Shown here one piece after another: positions 1-8,874 of a DNA stretch of 64,000 bases. The stretch's first letter is position 1; every line of letters begins with the position of its first letter. The DNA lies in NCBI RefSeq assembly GCF_011057975.1, contig NZ_CP049109.1, forward strand, positions 1,705,001-1,769,000, read 5' to 3'. Below the pieces are notes generated by a model. It searched no databases and was not told where the DNA came from. It saw nothing but the letters and a program-made list of their open reading frames with translations. The position numbers and the translations under genes are program-made. Source of the DNA: Sphingosinithalassobacter tenebrarum (GTDB taxonomy: Bacteria > Pseudomonadota > Alphaproteobacteria > Sphingomonadales > Sphingomonadaceae).

Positions 1-25
1 ACATGTCGCGCGGGAGCGTGGCATT

Positions 26-152
26 CCTCCTCCCGGAGGGGGGGCCGCCGCAGGCGGTGGAGGGATATTAGCCGCATGCGCAGCGCCTGTGGCGAGCTAC
101 CCCTCCACCACCAGCCATGCTGGTGGTCTCCCTCCCCTTCCAGGGGAGGAGC
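26..152. repeat. REP-like palindromic repeat cluster upstream of cysK
   Basis: A run of short hairpins: CCTCCTCCCGGAGG-type arms near 26-40, a GGTGGAGGG / CCCTCCACC pair, an ACCACCAGC / GCTGGTGGT hairpin around 107-127, and CTCCCC / GGGGAG arms near 132-149. The same building blocks (CCTCCCC arms plus TGGTGGAGGGG arms) form the element inside murD at 11451-11590. It lies in the non-coding leader of cysK and carries no open frame of its own. Confidence 0.7.
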
Positions 153-257
153 TCGTGATTTGCGAAAGCGATGACTGTGCAAATGAAGCGCGGGAAACGG
201 CGCACCCAAGCAACGCTTGCTTGCCGAGCATGGGCGGGCGCACCTATCTAGCGATCC

Positions 258-1247
258 ATGCAAGCTACCAAGGACACGCTTTCGCTGATCGGCAACACGC
301 CGCTCGTACGCCTCAAGGGGCCGAGCGCGGAAAGCGGCTGCGAGATTTTCGCCAAGTGCGAATTCGCCAATCCCGGCGCTTCGGTGAAGGACCGCGCGGC
401 GCTCTACATCGTCGAGGATGCCGAGGAACGTGGCCAGATCGCGCCCGGTGGCACGATCGTCGAAGGGACTGCGGGCAATACCGGCATCGGTCTCGCGCTG
501 GTCGCCAATGCCAAGGGCTACAAGACGATCATCGTCATGCCCGAAACGCAGAGTCGCGAGAAAATGGACACGCTGCGCGCGCTCGGCGCCGAGCTGGTGC
601 TCGTGCCCGCCGCGCCTTATTCCAACCCCGGCCATTTCGTGCACACCAGCCGCCGCATCGCGGAGGAAACGCCCAATGCGATCTGGGCCAACCAGTTCGA
701 CAATATCGCTAACCGCAAGGCGCATATCGCCGGCACGGCCGAGGAAATCTGGGAACAGATGGAAGGCCGCATCGACGGTTTCACCTGCGCGGCGGGCACC
801 GGCGGGACGATCGCCGGGGTCGGCCTGGGCCTGAAGGGCAAGGACGAGAAAATCACCATCGCGCTCAGCGATCCGCACGGCGCCGCGCTCTATTCCTATT
901 ATGCGTGTGGCGAATTGAAGTCCGAAGGTTCCTCGGTCGCCGAAGGGATCGGGCAGGGGCGGATCACCGCCAATCTGGAAGGCGCGCCGATCGACACCCA
1001 GTTCCGCATCTCGGACGAGGAAGGCATGGAATGGGTCCGCCGCCTGCTCGCCGAGGAAGGACTGTGCCTCGGTCTGTCCTCGGGGATCAACGTTGCCGGC
1101 GCGGTGGCGCTGGGCAAGGAGCTCGGCCCGGGCAAACGGATCGCGACGATCCTGTGCGACACCGGCTTTCGCTATCTCTCGACGCTCTACAATCGCGAAT
1201 GGCTGGAGACGAAGGGACTGAGCGTGCCGGAGTGGATGGCGCGCTAG
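258..1247 (+). CDS. cysK: Cysteine synthase family PLP enzyme (CysK type)
   Basis: Predicted O-acetylserine (thiol)-lyase that makes L-cysteine from O-acetylserine and sulfide in the cytoplasm. The 329-residue length is normal for the family. The PLP lysine is K44 in the motif ASVKDR. The substrate loop is TAGNTG (residues 71-76), where the more usual motif is TSGNT. A glycine-rich PLP phosphate loop, GTGGT, is also present. The ATG at 258 is followed directly by the family N-terminus (LIGNTPLVRL). The gene stands alone, with a repeat cluster upstream and another repeat downstream. The TAGNT variant leaves some doubt whether the acceptor is O-acetylserine or a related beta-substituted serine. 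Confidence 0.88.
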   Translation: MQATKDTLSLIGNTPLVRLKGPSAESGCEIFAKCEFANPGASVKDRAALYIVEDAEERGQIAPGGTIVEGTAGNTGIGLALVANAKGYKTIIVMPETQSREKMDTLRALGAELVLVPAAPYSNPGHFVHTSRRIAEETPNAIWANQFDNIANRKAHIAGTAEEIWEQMEGRIDGFTCAAGTGGTIAGVGLGLKGKDEKITIALSDPHGAALYSYYACGELKSEGSSVAEGIGQGRITANLEGAPIDTQFRISDEEGMEWVRRLLAEEGLCLGLSSGINVAGAVALGKELGPGKRIATILCDTGFRYLSTLYNREWLETKGLSVPEWMAR

Positions 1248-1261
1248 GCGTAAACCTTGCC

Positions 1262-1349
1262 GTCATCCCCGCGAAGGCGGGGATCCAGCTTCTTCTTCCT
1301 GTCTATGACGTCGCCAGGGCAGCTGGACCTCCGCTTTCGCGGAGGTGGC
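1262..1349. repeat. Inverted REP-like pair between cysK and a convergent methyltransferase gene
   Basis: Two related arms in opposite orientation. The left arm holds the hairpin CCCCGC gaag GCGGGG within GTCATCCCC...GGATCCAG. The right arm holds ACCTCCGC tttc GCGGAGGT. The GTCATCCCCGCGAAGGCGGGG motif is a familiar intergenic repeat of many proteobacteria. It sits between convergent genes, so it could also act as a bidirectional terminator. Confidence 0.65.
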
Positions 1350-1366
1350 GGAGGAGAAAGGAACCT

Positions 1367-1975
1367 TCAGCCCGACTTGCGCAACGCCAGCCAGGTCCAG
1401 TGGACGCCGTTGACGCGGTTGCCCGGCTGCACCGAAGGCGCATGGATGCGCCGGATAAGCTGAAACCCCAGCGCCTGCGCCGCAGCGATCATCGCGTCGG
1501 GATCGGCAGGAAATACCGGTCGCCCCGCCGCGCCCGGCCCGTGGCGAAGCGACATCACCAGCAAGCCGTCCGGTGCGATGATCGCTGCGAGGCCGGCGAG
1601 CGCGATATCCTGTTCGGGGTCGGGCAGATGCTGCCAGACGCCGCAGAGCGTCACCAGATCGAACACGCAGAACCCGACCAGCCGCGTGAGATGCGGCAGC
1701 CGATCATCGACCCAATCGATAGCGGCCGAGCCATGCAGCGCCCGTCCTGCCTCGCGCAGCTCGCGCACCGGCTCGACAGCCGTTACCCGATGGCCCCGCG
1801 CGGCGAACCATGCCGCGTCGCGGCCGGTCCCCGCGCCGATATCGGCGACGCGCGACGCTTCGCGCGGGAAGAGATCGGCGACATGCCGATAGATTTCTTC
1901 GGAGGAAAGCGCGTCATAGGTCGCGATCAGCGTGTCGCTTGCCGCCGCGGCATAGCCGTCGAGAACTTCCTGCAT
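1367..1975 (-). CDS. Class I SAM-dependent methyltransferase
   Basis: A 202-residue protein with the Rossmann SAM-binding fold. Motif I is VADIGAGTGRDAAWFAARG (about residues 42-60), followed by the acidic end of strand 2 in VTAVEP and a motif IV-like segment FDLVTLCGVWQHL. The substrate is not evident. I start it at the ATG at 1975 (MQEVLDGYAAA) because the N-terminus fits small stand-alone methyltransferases. The much longer frame that continues upstream only reads through the opposite frame of the neighbouring SDR gene. It shares orientation with that SDR gene, 83 bases upstream. Confidence 0.75.
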   Translation of the reverse strand: MQEVLDGYAAAASDTLIATYDALSSEEIYRHVADLFPREASRVADIGAGTGRDAAWFAARGHRVTAVEPVRELREAGRALHGSAAIDWVDDRLPHLTRLVGFCVFDLVTLCGVWQHLPDPEQDIALAGLAAIIAPDGLLVMSLRHGPGAAGRPVFPADPDAMIAAAQALGFQLIRRIHAPSVQPGNRVNGVHWTWLALRKSG

Positions 1976-2058
1976 CGCGCCCTCCGCCTGATATCCGCTT
2001 CCTGCATAGCATCGAAGCCGGTTCGGTGCGGCATCCGATATGCCCGGGCTATCGCGGA

Positions 2059-2823
2059 TCAATCCGGCAGGCTGACTCCGGTCAGTTCCTCCAGATACGC
2101 CAGCAGCCGCGCCTGCGCGTCGGGATCGGTCGCGGAAGGGGCAGGGCGCTCCTCCCGCTTCTCCAGAAAATAGCCGCCGGTGATATCGGCATCGTCGGCC
2201 GTGGCCAGCCACACTTGCGTCGCCGCGCCGGTGGGGATGTCGCCCGAAGCGCTCTTCCCGCCCATATTGGTCGGCATCCAACCGGGGTCGACGGCATTGA
2301 TGCGGCGATCCGGCCAGCGCTGCGCCAGCGCGAATGCGAGCATCGTGTCGTAGAGCTTGCTGTCGCAATAGGCCTGGGTAGCGTCCCAGCGGCGCGCTTC
2401 GAACATCGGATCGGAAAGGCCGGGATTGCCGCTGCGGTGCATGCTTGAGCTCAGATAGATCAGCCGCCGCGGGCGCGGCGTCGTGGCGGTGAGCAGATAG
2501 GGCGCGATGACATTGACGGCGAAGGTCGGGGTGAAGCCGTCTTCGGTTTCGCCGCGCGTCCTGCCTTCGAACACGCCGACATTGTGAATCACCGCATCGA
2601 AATCGCCCAGTGCGCCGATGCGATCGGCCAGGGCGTGCATGCCCGAAAGCGTCGAAACGTCGCCGATCGCGACGTCCTGACAGGCGGCAAGCGCGCCGCG
2701 CGCGGCATCGGCGCGTTCGGCGTTGCGGGCATGCAGCACCACATCGTGCCCGCCGGCGACCAGTTGCCCGCCAGCTTCGAGCCCCAGACCGCCGGACGAT
2801 CCGGTGATGAAAATGCGCGCCAT
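2059..2823 (-). CDS. SDR family NAD(P)-dependent oxidoreductase
   Basis: A classical short-chain dehydrogenase/reductase of 254 residues. The cofactor glycine motif is GSSGGLGLE near residues 8-16. An NNAG-like segment is replaced by HNVG, the structural Asn is in NVIAPY, the catalytic Ser lies in LSSSMH, and the YxxxK motif is YCDSK. PGWMPTNM after the active site is the usual PG-motif region. The substrate cannot be told from sequence. It probably forms a two-gene unit with the downstream methyltransferase. The upstream 155-base gap is divergent with the small membrane protein gene at 2979. Confidence 0.85.
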   Translation of the reverse strand: MARIFITGSSGGLGLEAGGQLVAGGHDVVLHARNAERADAARGALAACQDVAIGDVSTLSGMHALADRIGALGDFDAVIHNVGVFEGRTRGETEDGFTPTFAVNVIAPYLLTATTPRPRRLIYLSSSMHRSGNPGLSDPMFEARRWDATQAYCDSKLYDTMLAFALAQRWPDRRINAVDPGWMPTNMGGKSASGDIPTGAATQVWLATADDADITGGYFLEKREERPAPSATDPDAQARLLAYLEELTGVSLPD

Positions 2824-2978
2824 GAAAATCTCCTTTCGACACGTTGCATACGGGGATTACGTCGCACCGCTTGCAAGCAACGACTCCGCCGGGATATCGA
2901 TGCACCCAACAGGTGCCGGTTTCCGTGAACGTCGCAATCGACAAGCACGGTGCCCGGTCCTACATCCGGGCAACAGCC

Positions 2979-3329
2979 ATGAAGACGGTTTCGCCAGATA
3001 CAGCACAGACCATGCAGCGGGTTCGCGTCGGAATGACGGGGCTGGCGATGGTGCTGATCCTGATCGGACTGGCGAGCGCGATCTTCAGTTCGGCCAATCG
3101 CGACGAGCCGGTCGATGCGATCGGCGCGCCCAAGGCGGACATTGTCGCCAACATGACCGACGAGGTGGGCAACGTGATGGTCGCCAAGCCCAAGGCGGAC
3201 GAACCGCTCGCCGAACTCGGGGTGGCGCCGAGCACCGCGTCGCAGGAGCCGGTCGATGCCGCCGCAATCGCGCGCCGGATCGAGGCGCAGCGCGAGGCCG
3301 AAGTCCGCAGGCAGCCGGAGCAGCAATAA
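2979..3329 (+). CDS. Small single-pass membrane protein of unknown function
   Basis: A 116-residue protein. A short N-terminal region is followed by one hydrophobic helix (GLAMVLILIGLASAIF, about residues 19-34). A soluble tail rich in Ala, Glu and Lys ends in a charged, probably helical segment (IARRIEAQREAEVRRQPE). The open frame extends upstream to 2844, but the added residues are low-quality and the ATG at 2979 gives a compact product. I recognise no domain. It lies just upstream of the dcw promoter region but is not coupled to it. Confidence 0.55.
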   Translation: MKTVSPDTAQTMQRVRVGMTGLAMVLILIGLASAIFSSANRDEPVDAIGAPKADIVANMTDEVGNVMVAKPKADEPLAELGVAPSTASQEPVDAAAIARRIEAQREAEVRRQPEQQ

Positions 3330-3586
3330 CCCGCGGCCCGCACGTTAACTATCGACATTAAACGACGACTCGCGGTCAATCCGCGATTCGCACTGAGTTG
3401 CCGGCTTTCGGAATCCGCAAGGATCGGCTAGATTCCGACACGCGCGCATCCCTCTGCTCGACCCGCGGCCGCCTGCACGGGCGGGAGGAATACAGGGAAC
3501 AGCGCCGCCCCGGAAAGGAACAGCGAAATACTCGAAACAAGCGAGAAAAGACCAAATAGAGAACATATAGCATCTTTATAGCGTAC
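3330..3586. other. Leader region upstream of the dcw cluster, no gene seen
   Basis: This is the first part of a 414-base stretch without a gene (3330-3743). It becomes AT-rich toward 3540-3590, unusual for this GC-rich window, with TATAGC-like hexamers near 3566 and 3578 that are candidate -10 elements. The promoter of the dcw operon most likely lies here, immediately before the MraZ box. I could not assign a convincing -35 box. Confidence 0.45.
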
Positions 3587-3616
3587 AAAGGGCCTGAGTG
3601 GGGCTCAGTGGGGCTA
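3587..3616 (+). promoter_or_regulatory. MraZ operator (MraZ box) with 10-bp period repeats
   Basis: Two identical 9-mers, AGTGGGGCT, start at 3597 and 3607, exactly 10 bp apart. A degenerate third unit (AAAGGGCCT) starts at 3587 in the same phase. MraZ is known to bind tandem TGGG-containing repeats spaced by 5 bp, one per helical turn, in front of its own gene. The location downstream of an AT-rich promoter-like stretch and about 130 bases before mraZ fits autoregulation of the dcw operon. Confidence 0.75.
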
Positions 3617-3743
3617 AAATCCAGTTTCAGGCATTGCCTCCCGGCATCTATACTGTTACCGAAGATGGTAACGGGGGCACGTCCCGTATTCGCCGATCAT
3701 TACTATCTTGGACGCGGTCAGGGCTGCTTCCGAAGGCGGGTAG

Positions 3744-4256
3744 GTGCGTGCCTCGAAACGGGGCAGAGCGTTGCAGCAGGAACGGGATCTCTACGAAGGT
3801 TTCGCGCTTCAGGCGGTCGACGAGAAGGGTCGCGTCGCCATTCCTGCAGACCTGCGCAGCGCCGCCGAGCGCAACAGCGACGTGCGCCAGATCGTCGTCG
3901 GCAAACACCCTTTCGATGCCTGCCTTTCGGCGCACGACCTTGGCTGGTCGCGCGAGAAATTCTCGCGTGTCGACCGCGAGGAATCGCCGTTCGAAGGCGA
4001 TGGCAGCACCGTGCGCGCCAAGCGCAAGGCGTTCGGCGCGGTCGAGCGCGCCCAGTTCGACGCCAATGGCCGTTTCGTGATTCCGCCCTTCTTCCGCAAG
4101 AAGGCGAAGGTCGGGCGCTGGGCCTTTTTCAGCGGCGCCGGCGAGACGTTCGACATCTGGGCACCCGAAGTGCTGATGGCCGATACCGACCCGGAAAATG
4201 AGGAAATCCGCGAAATCTGCGAGTTTCTCCTCGAGCAGAAGGGGGTGACGCTGTGA
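3744..4256 (+). CDS. mraZ: Transcriptional regulator MraZ
   Basis: First gene of the dcw cluster. MraZ is a ring-forming DNA-binding protein with two AbrB-like halves that controls its own operon. Both signature motifs are visible: DEKGRVAIP (about residues 26-34) and DANGRFVIP (about 105-113). At 170 residues it is slightly longer than the usual 140-160, owing to a basic N-terminal extension. The GTG at 3744 directly follows an in-frame stop (TAG at 3741), so it is the earliest possible start. A TTG at 3771 would give a more typical N-terminus. The stop overlaps the rsmH start by 4 bases. Confidence 0.93.
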   Translation: MRASKRGRALQQERDLYEGFALQAVDEKGRVAIPADLRSAAERNSDVRQIVVGKHPFDACLSAHDLGWSREKFSRVDREESPFEGDGSTVRAKRKAFGAVERAQFDANGRFVIPPFFRKKAKVGRWAFFSGAGETFDIWAPEVLMADTDPENEEIREICEFLLEQKGVTL

Positions 4257-5191
4257 GCGGCGATGCTCCCCATATTCCCGTACTGCGCGACGAAGTGATC
4301 GACGCGCTCGCCATCGTGCCCGGCGAGCGCCATGTCGACGCGACCTTCGGCGCGGGTGGCTATACGCAAGCAATCCTCGAGCGGGGTGCCGAGGTGGCCG
4401 CTTTCGATCGTGACTCCCAGGCGATCGAGGGCGGCCATGGTCTTGTCGAAGCGAGCGGCGGTCGGCTGACGCTGATCGAGGCGCCGTTTTCGGCGATGGA
4501 AGGCGAGCTCGAACGCCGCGGCTTCCTTCCAGTCGACGGCGTGACGATGGACATCGGCGTGTCCTCGATGCAGCTCGACCAGGCCGAACGCGGCTTTTCC
4601 TTTCAGCAGGACGGGCCGCTCGACATGCGGATGGCGCCCGACGGCATGACTGCCGCCGAATGGCTGAACACCGCCGACGAAAGCGAGATCGCCGATGTGC
4701 TCTATCACTATGGCGAGGAACCGCGCTCGCGGCGGGTGGCCAAGGCGATCGTCTCCGCAAGGCCCCTTACGCGGACTTCCGAACTGGCGAACGTGGTTAG
4801 GAAAGCGTTAGGCCATCGCCCGCACGACAAGAAGGACCCCGCGACCCGGACATTTCAGGCGATCCGCATCCATATCAATCGCGAGCTCGACGAGCTGGCG
4901 GAAGGGCTTGCAGCCGCGGAACGCGTGCTCAAGCCCGGCGGCCGGCTGGCGGTGGTGACGTTCCACAGCCTTGAGGATCGCCTGGTCAAGCGCTTCCTGC
5001 GCGAACGCAGCGGATCGCAGCCCGCCGGATCGCGCCATCGCCCGGTTCAGGTCCAGGCGGCTGCCGCCAGTTTCGAAGCGCCGCAGCGGGCGGTGCGCCC
5101 GGGTGAAGCGGAAATCGCCCGTAATCCCCGGGCCCGTTCAGCAACGCTTCGGGTCGCGAAGCGTACGAATGCGGCGCCGTGGTCGTCGTGA
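4253..5191 (+). CDS. rsmH: 16S rRNA (cytosine(1402)-N(4))-methyltransferase RsmH
   Basis: Methylates N4 of C1402 in the ribosomal P site using SAM. The 312-residue protein opens with [13 protein letters not shown], the RsmH N-terminal signature. The SAM motif is [10 protein letters not shown] and a second conserved block is [29 protein letters not shown] and [12 protein letters not shown] are the C-terminal family motifs. The GTG start overlaps the mraZ stop (GTGA), so translation is probably coupled. It is the usual second gene of dcw clusters. Confidence 0.97.
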   Translation: MSGDAPHIPVLRDEVIDALAIVPGERHVDATFGAGGYTQAILERGAEVAAFDRDSQAIEGGHGLVEASGGRLTLIEAPFSAMEGELERRGFLPVDGVTMDIGVSSMQLDQAERGFSFQQDGPLDMRMAPDGMTAAEWLNTADESEIADVLYHYGEEPRSRRVAKAIVSARPLTRTSELANVVRKALGHRPHDKKDPATRTFQAIRIHINRELDELAEGLAAAERVLKPGGRLAVVTFHSLEDRLVKRFLRERSGSQPAGSRHRPVQVQAAAASFEAPQRAVRPGEAEIARNPRARSATLRVAKRTNAAPWSS

Positions 5192-5210
5192 GTGTGAGTA
5201 AGGAGTTGAA

Positions 5211-5765
5211 ATGATGGCTGGCTATGGACTGAAGGGCTTCGGCTGGTTCCTGTGCGGTGTCGTCGTGGCGCCCGCCTGCTACATGGTGACGAGCCAGGTG
5301 GCGGCGGAGCGCGCGCAGCTCGCGGCGATGGATCGCGCGATCGTGCAGGCACACAAGGACATCCGCTCGCTCGAGACCGAATTCAACACGCGCGCGAGCA
5401 TGGCGCAGATCGAGCATTGGAACGGCGATTTCCTTGAGCTCGCCTCGCCCGAACCCGGCCAGTATCTCGGCGACGAAAGCCAGCTTGCGAGCCTCAGCCC
5501 GACGATGGACGGCGGCATGCAGCAGGCGTCGCTGATCGTGCCCAAGGGCGGATCGCAGGGCGTTGCCGTTCAGACTTCGGCGGAAGATGCGGCGCCGGTC
5601 GCGACGGCATCGGCCGATACCTCCGCGCCGCGTTCGGGCGTTGCATCAACGTCGCATGCGCGCGGCGGTGATGAGGTCGCGATGCTTGACGAGCGGTTGC
5701 TCTCGACCTCGACGGTGGACGATCTGCGCCAGCGGGCGAATATCGAGCGGCTGGCGCTGCGGTGA
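5211..5765 (+). CDS. ftsL: FtsL-like cell division protein
   Basis: Occupies the ftsL position between rsmH and ftsI. A 184-residue protein with one N-terminal membrane helix (about residues 7-27), then a helical, probably coiled-coil stretch with RSLETEFNTRASMAQIEHWN. This is the heptad plus short motif typical of alphaproteobacterial FtsL. The tail after about residue 80 is low-complexity (Ala, Ser, Thr, Pro) and makes it longer than usual. FtsL joins FtsB and FtsQ to activate the FtsWI synthase. A clear AAGGAG ribosome site lies before the ATG. The stop overlaps ftsI by 4 bases. Confidence 0.8.
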   Translation: MMAGYGLKGFGWFLCGVVVAPACYMVTSQVAAERAQLAAMDRAIVQAHKDIRSLETEFNTRASMAQIEHWNGDFLELASPEPGQYLGDESQLASLSPTMDGGMQQASLIVPKGGSQGVAVQTSAEDAAPVATASADTSAPRSGVASTSHARGGDEVAMLDERLLSTSTVDDLRQRANIERLALR

Positions 5766-7462
5766 TCGTCCTGGTCGCTCCGCCGGCGGAATCGCGCCGG
5801 GCCGGCGGTGGGCGACAGGCGATGGTCGCAGTCGCGCAGGTGCGGCTGATGATCCTGCTGCTTGCCTTCGCGGCGGGCATTTTCGCGATTCTGGCGCGGC
5901 TGGCGGTGCTCGCCATCTGGGCCGAACCGGCGTCGGCGCGCAATACCGCCGCGGTCGTGAAGCCGCTGCGCGGCGACATCGCCGATCGCAACGGCGAGCC
6001 GCTGGCCCGCACGATCGACGCCTGGACGATCGGCGTGCATCCCGGAAAGCTGATCGGTGATCGCCGCGAACTCGCGCGCAGCCTTGCCGAGATCATGCCG
6101 GATCGGAGCGCGGACGACTATTACAAGCTGCTCACCGCTGACGGTTTCCGCTATCTCAAGCGTCGCGCGCGGCCCGAGCTGGTGAGCGCGGTCAATGCGC
6201 TGGGCGAACCGGGCATCGGCTTCAATCGCGAACCCGAGCGGCTCTATCCGCAGGGCGATCTTGCCGCCTATGTGCTCGGCCATCTCCATTTCGACGGCTA
6301 TGGCGTGCGCGGCATGGAGCGCGTGCTCGAGGATCGGCTGACCGACCCCGCGCAAAGCGGCGCGCCGGTCGAACTGTCGATCGACATTCGCGCCCAGGCG
6401 GCGCTGCGCAGCGAACTGGGCGACGCGATGGAGTCGTTTCAGGCAAAGGGCGCGGCCGGACTGATCCTCGATGTCGATACTGGCGAGATCATGGCGATGG
6501 TGTCGCTGCCCGGCTTCAATCCCAACGACGTGCACGGCACGCTGCCGCTCAACAATGTGACGCAGAGCGTCTATGAACTCGGCTCGACCTTCAAGCCGAT
6601 CGCCGCCGCGACCGCGATCGACACCGGCGTCGTCACGTCGATGGCCCGCCGATTCGACGCGACCGAGCCGTTGCGGATCGGACGCTTCTCGATCCGCGAC
6701 GATCATCCGCAGAAGCGCTGGCTCAACATCCCGGAAACGCTGGTCTATTCGTCGAACATCGCGACGGCGCGGATCGGCGAGGAACTCGGCGAGGAGCGCT
6801 TCGCCGAGATGTTCCGCAAGCTGCATTTCGACGATCGCGCGCCGATCGAAATCGAAGGCGGGGGGACGTTGTGGCCCAGCTACTGGGGCCGCGCGACGAC
6901 GATGACGGTCGGCTATGGCCACGGCATCGCCGTGACGCCGCTGCATCTGGCGCTGGCCTATGCCGCGATCGTCAATGGCGGGGTGTGGCGTCCGGCGACA
7001 CTGATGAAGGTCGAGCCGGGGCATGCGGTTGCCGGCGAACGCGTGATTTCCGCCGAAAGCAGCGCGCGCATGCGCCAGCTGATGCGGCTGATCGTGACCG
7101 AAGGCACCGGGCGCAACGCCGATGTCCTGGGCTATCGCGTCGGCGGCAAGACCGGCACGGCCGAGAAGCCCGGCGAACATGGCTATTCGTCGCGTAACAA
7201 TGTTTCGACGTTCGCAGCGGCTTTCCCGATGGACGCGCCGCGCTATGTGGTGATTGCCATGCTCGATTCGCCTGTTGGAAACGCCCAGAGTCACGGCCAG
7301 CGCACCGCCGGCTGGACCGCCGCCCCGGTCGTCGGCCGCGTCATTCAGCGGACCGGCCCGATGCTGGGCGTGATTCCCGATCCGCGTCGCGACGTAGACC
7401 TTTCCGATGTCGAGCCGCTGATCTGGAAGGGCCCGCAGGAGCACGAGGTCGCGAGCCAATGA
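5762..7462 (+). CDS. ftsI: Peptidoglycan D,D-transpeptidase FtsI (PBP3)
   Basis: Septal class B penicillin-binding protein that cross-links peptidoglycan at the division site. The 566-residue protein has an N-terminal membrane helix (about 29-50), a pedestal domain starting near PLRGDIADRNGEPLA, and the transpeptidase domain. All three active-site motifs are present: S275-T-F-K278, S330-S-N332 and K463-T-G. The GTG start overlaps the ftsL stop, and the stop overlaps murE, both by 4 bases. It works with FtsW, encoded downstream at 12729. Confidence 0.97.
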   Translation: MIVLVAPPAESRRAGGGRQAMVAVAQVRLMILLLAFAAGIFAILARLAVLAIWAEPASARNTAAVVKPLRGDIADRNGEPLARTIDAWTIGVHPGKLIGDRRELARSLAEIMPDRSADDYYKLLTADGFRYLKRRARPELVSAVNALGEPGIGFNREPERLYPQGDLAAYVLGHLHFDGYGVRGMERVLEDRLTDPAQSGAPVELSIDIRAQAALRSELGDAMESFQAKGAAGLILDVDTGEIMAMVSLPGFNPNDVHGTLPLNNVTQSVYELGSTFKPIAAATAIDTGVVTSMARRFDATEPLRIGRFSIRDDHPQKRWLNIPETLVYSSNIATARIGEELGEERFAEMFRKLHFDDRAPIEIEGGGTLWPSYWGRATTMTVGYGHGIAVTPLHLALAYAAIVNGGVWRPATLMKVEPGHAVAGERVISAESSARMRQLMRLIVTEGTGRNADVLGYRVGGKTGTAEKPGEHGYSSRNNVSTFAAAFPMDAPRYVVIAMLDSPVGNAQSHGQRTAGWTAAPVVGRVIQRTGPMLGVIPDPRRDVDLSDVEPLIWKGPQEHEVASQ

Positions 7463-8874
7463 AGCTGGGCGCCTTGACCGGCGGCGCGGAGGCGGCCGTC
7501 GTCACCGGCTTTGCGATCGATCACCGCAAGGTCGCGCCGGGAACGGTGTTCGGCGCCTTTCGCGGAGCGAAGTTCAACGGCGAGGATTTCATCGCCGACG
7601 CCGTGAAGAGCGGCGCGATCGCCGTGGTCGCGCGGCCGGAGGCGAAGGTCGAAGGCGCGGCGCATATCGCCGCGGAAAACCCGCGTGAGGCCTTTGCACA
7701 ACTCGCAGCACGCTTTTTCGCGCCGTTTCCCGAAACCGCCGTTGCGGTTACCGGCACCAACGGCAAGACATCGACTGTCGAAATGACGCGCCAGCTCTGG
7801 CGGATGGCAGGCGAACATGCCGCGTCGATCGGCACGCTGGGCGTCACTACCGCCGATGAAAGCGTCTATACCGGGCTGACCACGCCGGACATCGTCACGT
7901 TCCTGTCGAATGTCGCCGGGCTGAAGCGCGAGGGCGTCACGCATCTCGCCTTCGAAGCGTCCAGCCACGGGCTGACCCAGTACCGCACGGAGGGCATTCC
8001 GGTGGCGGCGGCGGCGTTCACCAATCTCAGTCGCGACCATCTCGATTATCATGGCGACATGGCGGCCTATTTCTGCGCGAAGCTGCGGCTCTTCGCCGAT
8101 GTGCTCGATGCCGACGGCGCTTCGGTGATCTGGGTCGACGATCCCAATGCCGATCGCGTCATTGATCTCGCCCGCGTGCGCGGCAACCGCATCGTCAGCG
8201 TCGGCGAACATGGCGATACGCTGCGTCTCGTCTCGCGCGATCCGACCTTGCTCGGGCAGGGCTTGGTGATCGAAGCCGAAGGGCGCGAGCACAAGGTCAC
8301 GCTGCCGCTGATCGGTGCCTATCAGGCGGCCAATGCGCTCGTCGCGGCGGGCCTGGTGATCGCCACCGGCGGCGATGTTGCCGCGACGATCGCCAATCTC
8401 TCCCGGCTCCAGCCGGTGCGCGGCCGTCTCGAACGCGCCGTCATCACGCGCAGCGGCGCGCCGGTCTATGTCGATTACGCACATACCGCCGATGCGCTCG
8501 AAGCCGCGATCGCCGCGCTCAAGCCGCATGTCGCCGGGCGGCTGATCGTCGTGTTCGGCGCGGGCGGCGATCGTGACACCGGCAAGCGCGAGCCGATGGG
8601 CATGGTCGCAAAGGCCGGCGCCGACCTCGCCATCGTCACCGACGACAATCCGCGCAACGAGGATGCGGCCGCGATCCGCGCCGAGATTCTCAAGGGCTGC
8701 CCCGATGCGCGCGAAGTCGCCGGGCGCCGCGAAGCCATCGCGCTGGCGGTTGCGGAGGCCGGGCCGAACGATATCGTGCTTATTGCCGGCAAGGGGCATG
8801 AGCAGGGGCAGATTGTGGGGGATCTGGTATTGCCGTTCGATGACGTCACCGTCGCACGCGAGTGCGCGGCGTGA
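7459..8874 (+). CDS. murE: UDP-MurNAc-L-Ala-D-Glu:meso-diaminopimelate ligase MurE
   Basis: Adds the third amino acid of the peptidoglycan stem peptide in the cytoplasm. The 471-residue protein has the Mur ligase ATP loop VTGTNGKTST (about residues 96-105), the central TPD and EASSHGL motifs, and the C-terminal DDNPRNE motif. DNPR is the signature for meso-diaminopimelate rather than lysine, so the organism makes DAP-type peptidoglycan. It overlaps ftsI by 4 bases (ATGA) and murF at its 3' end. Confidence 0.97.
   Translation: MKLGALTGGAEAAVVTGFAIDHRKVAPGTVFGAFRGAKFNGEDFIADAVKSGAIAVVARPEAKVEGAAHIAAENPREAFAQLAARFFAPFPETAVAVTGTNGKTSTVEMTRQLWRMAGEHAASIGTLGVTTADESVYTGLTTPDIVTFLSNVAGLKREGVTHLAFEASSHGLTQYRTEGIPVAAAAFTNLSRDHLDYHGDMAAYFCAKLRLFADVLDADGASVIWVDDPNADRVIDLARVRGNRIVSVGEHGDTLRLVSRDPTLLGQGLVIEAEGREHKVTLPLIGAYQAANALVAAGLVIATGGDVAATIANLSRLQPVRGRLERAVITRSGAPVYVDYAHTADALEAAIAALKPHVAGRLIVVFGAGGDRDTGKREPMGMVAKAGADLAIVTDDNPRNEDAAAIRAEILKGCPDAREVAGRREAIALAVAEAGPNDIVLIAGKGHEQGQIVGDLVLPFDDVTVARECAA

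Noticed and set aside
89..712. Open frame overlapping the start of cysK
   Set aside because: It runs through the repeat cluster and then shadows cysK in another frame; Arg-rich, no domain.
1367..2944. A 525-codon minus-strand open frame spanning the methyltransferase and the SDR region
   Set aside because: Only its last 202 codons look like a protein family. The upstream part is an out-of-phase reading of the SDR gene, rich in Arg and Ala.
3345..3361. CtrA-like site (TTAA-N9-TTAA) before the dcw cluster
   Set aside because: The CtrA consensus needs a 7-base spacer; here it is 9, so the match is not convincing.
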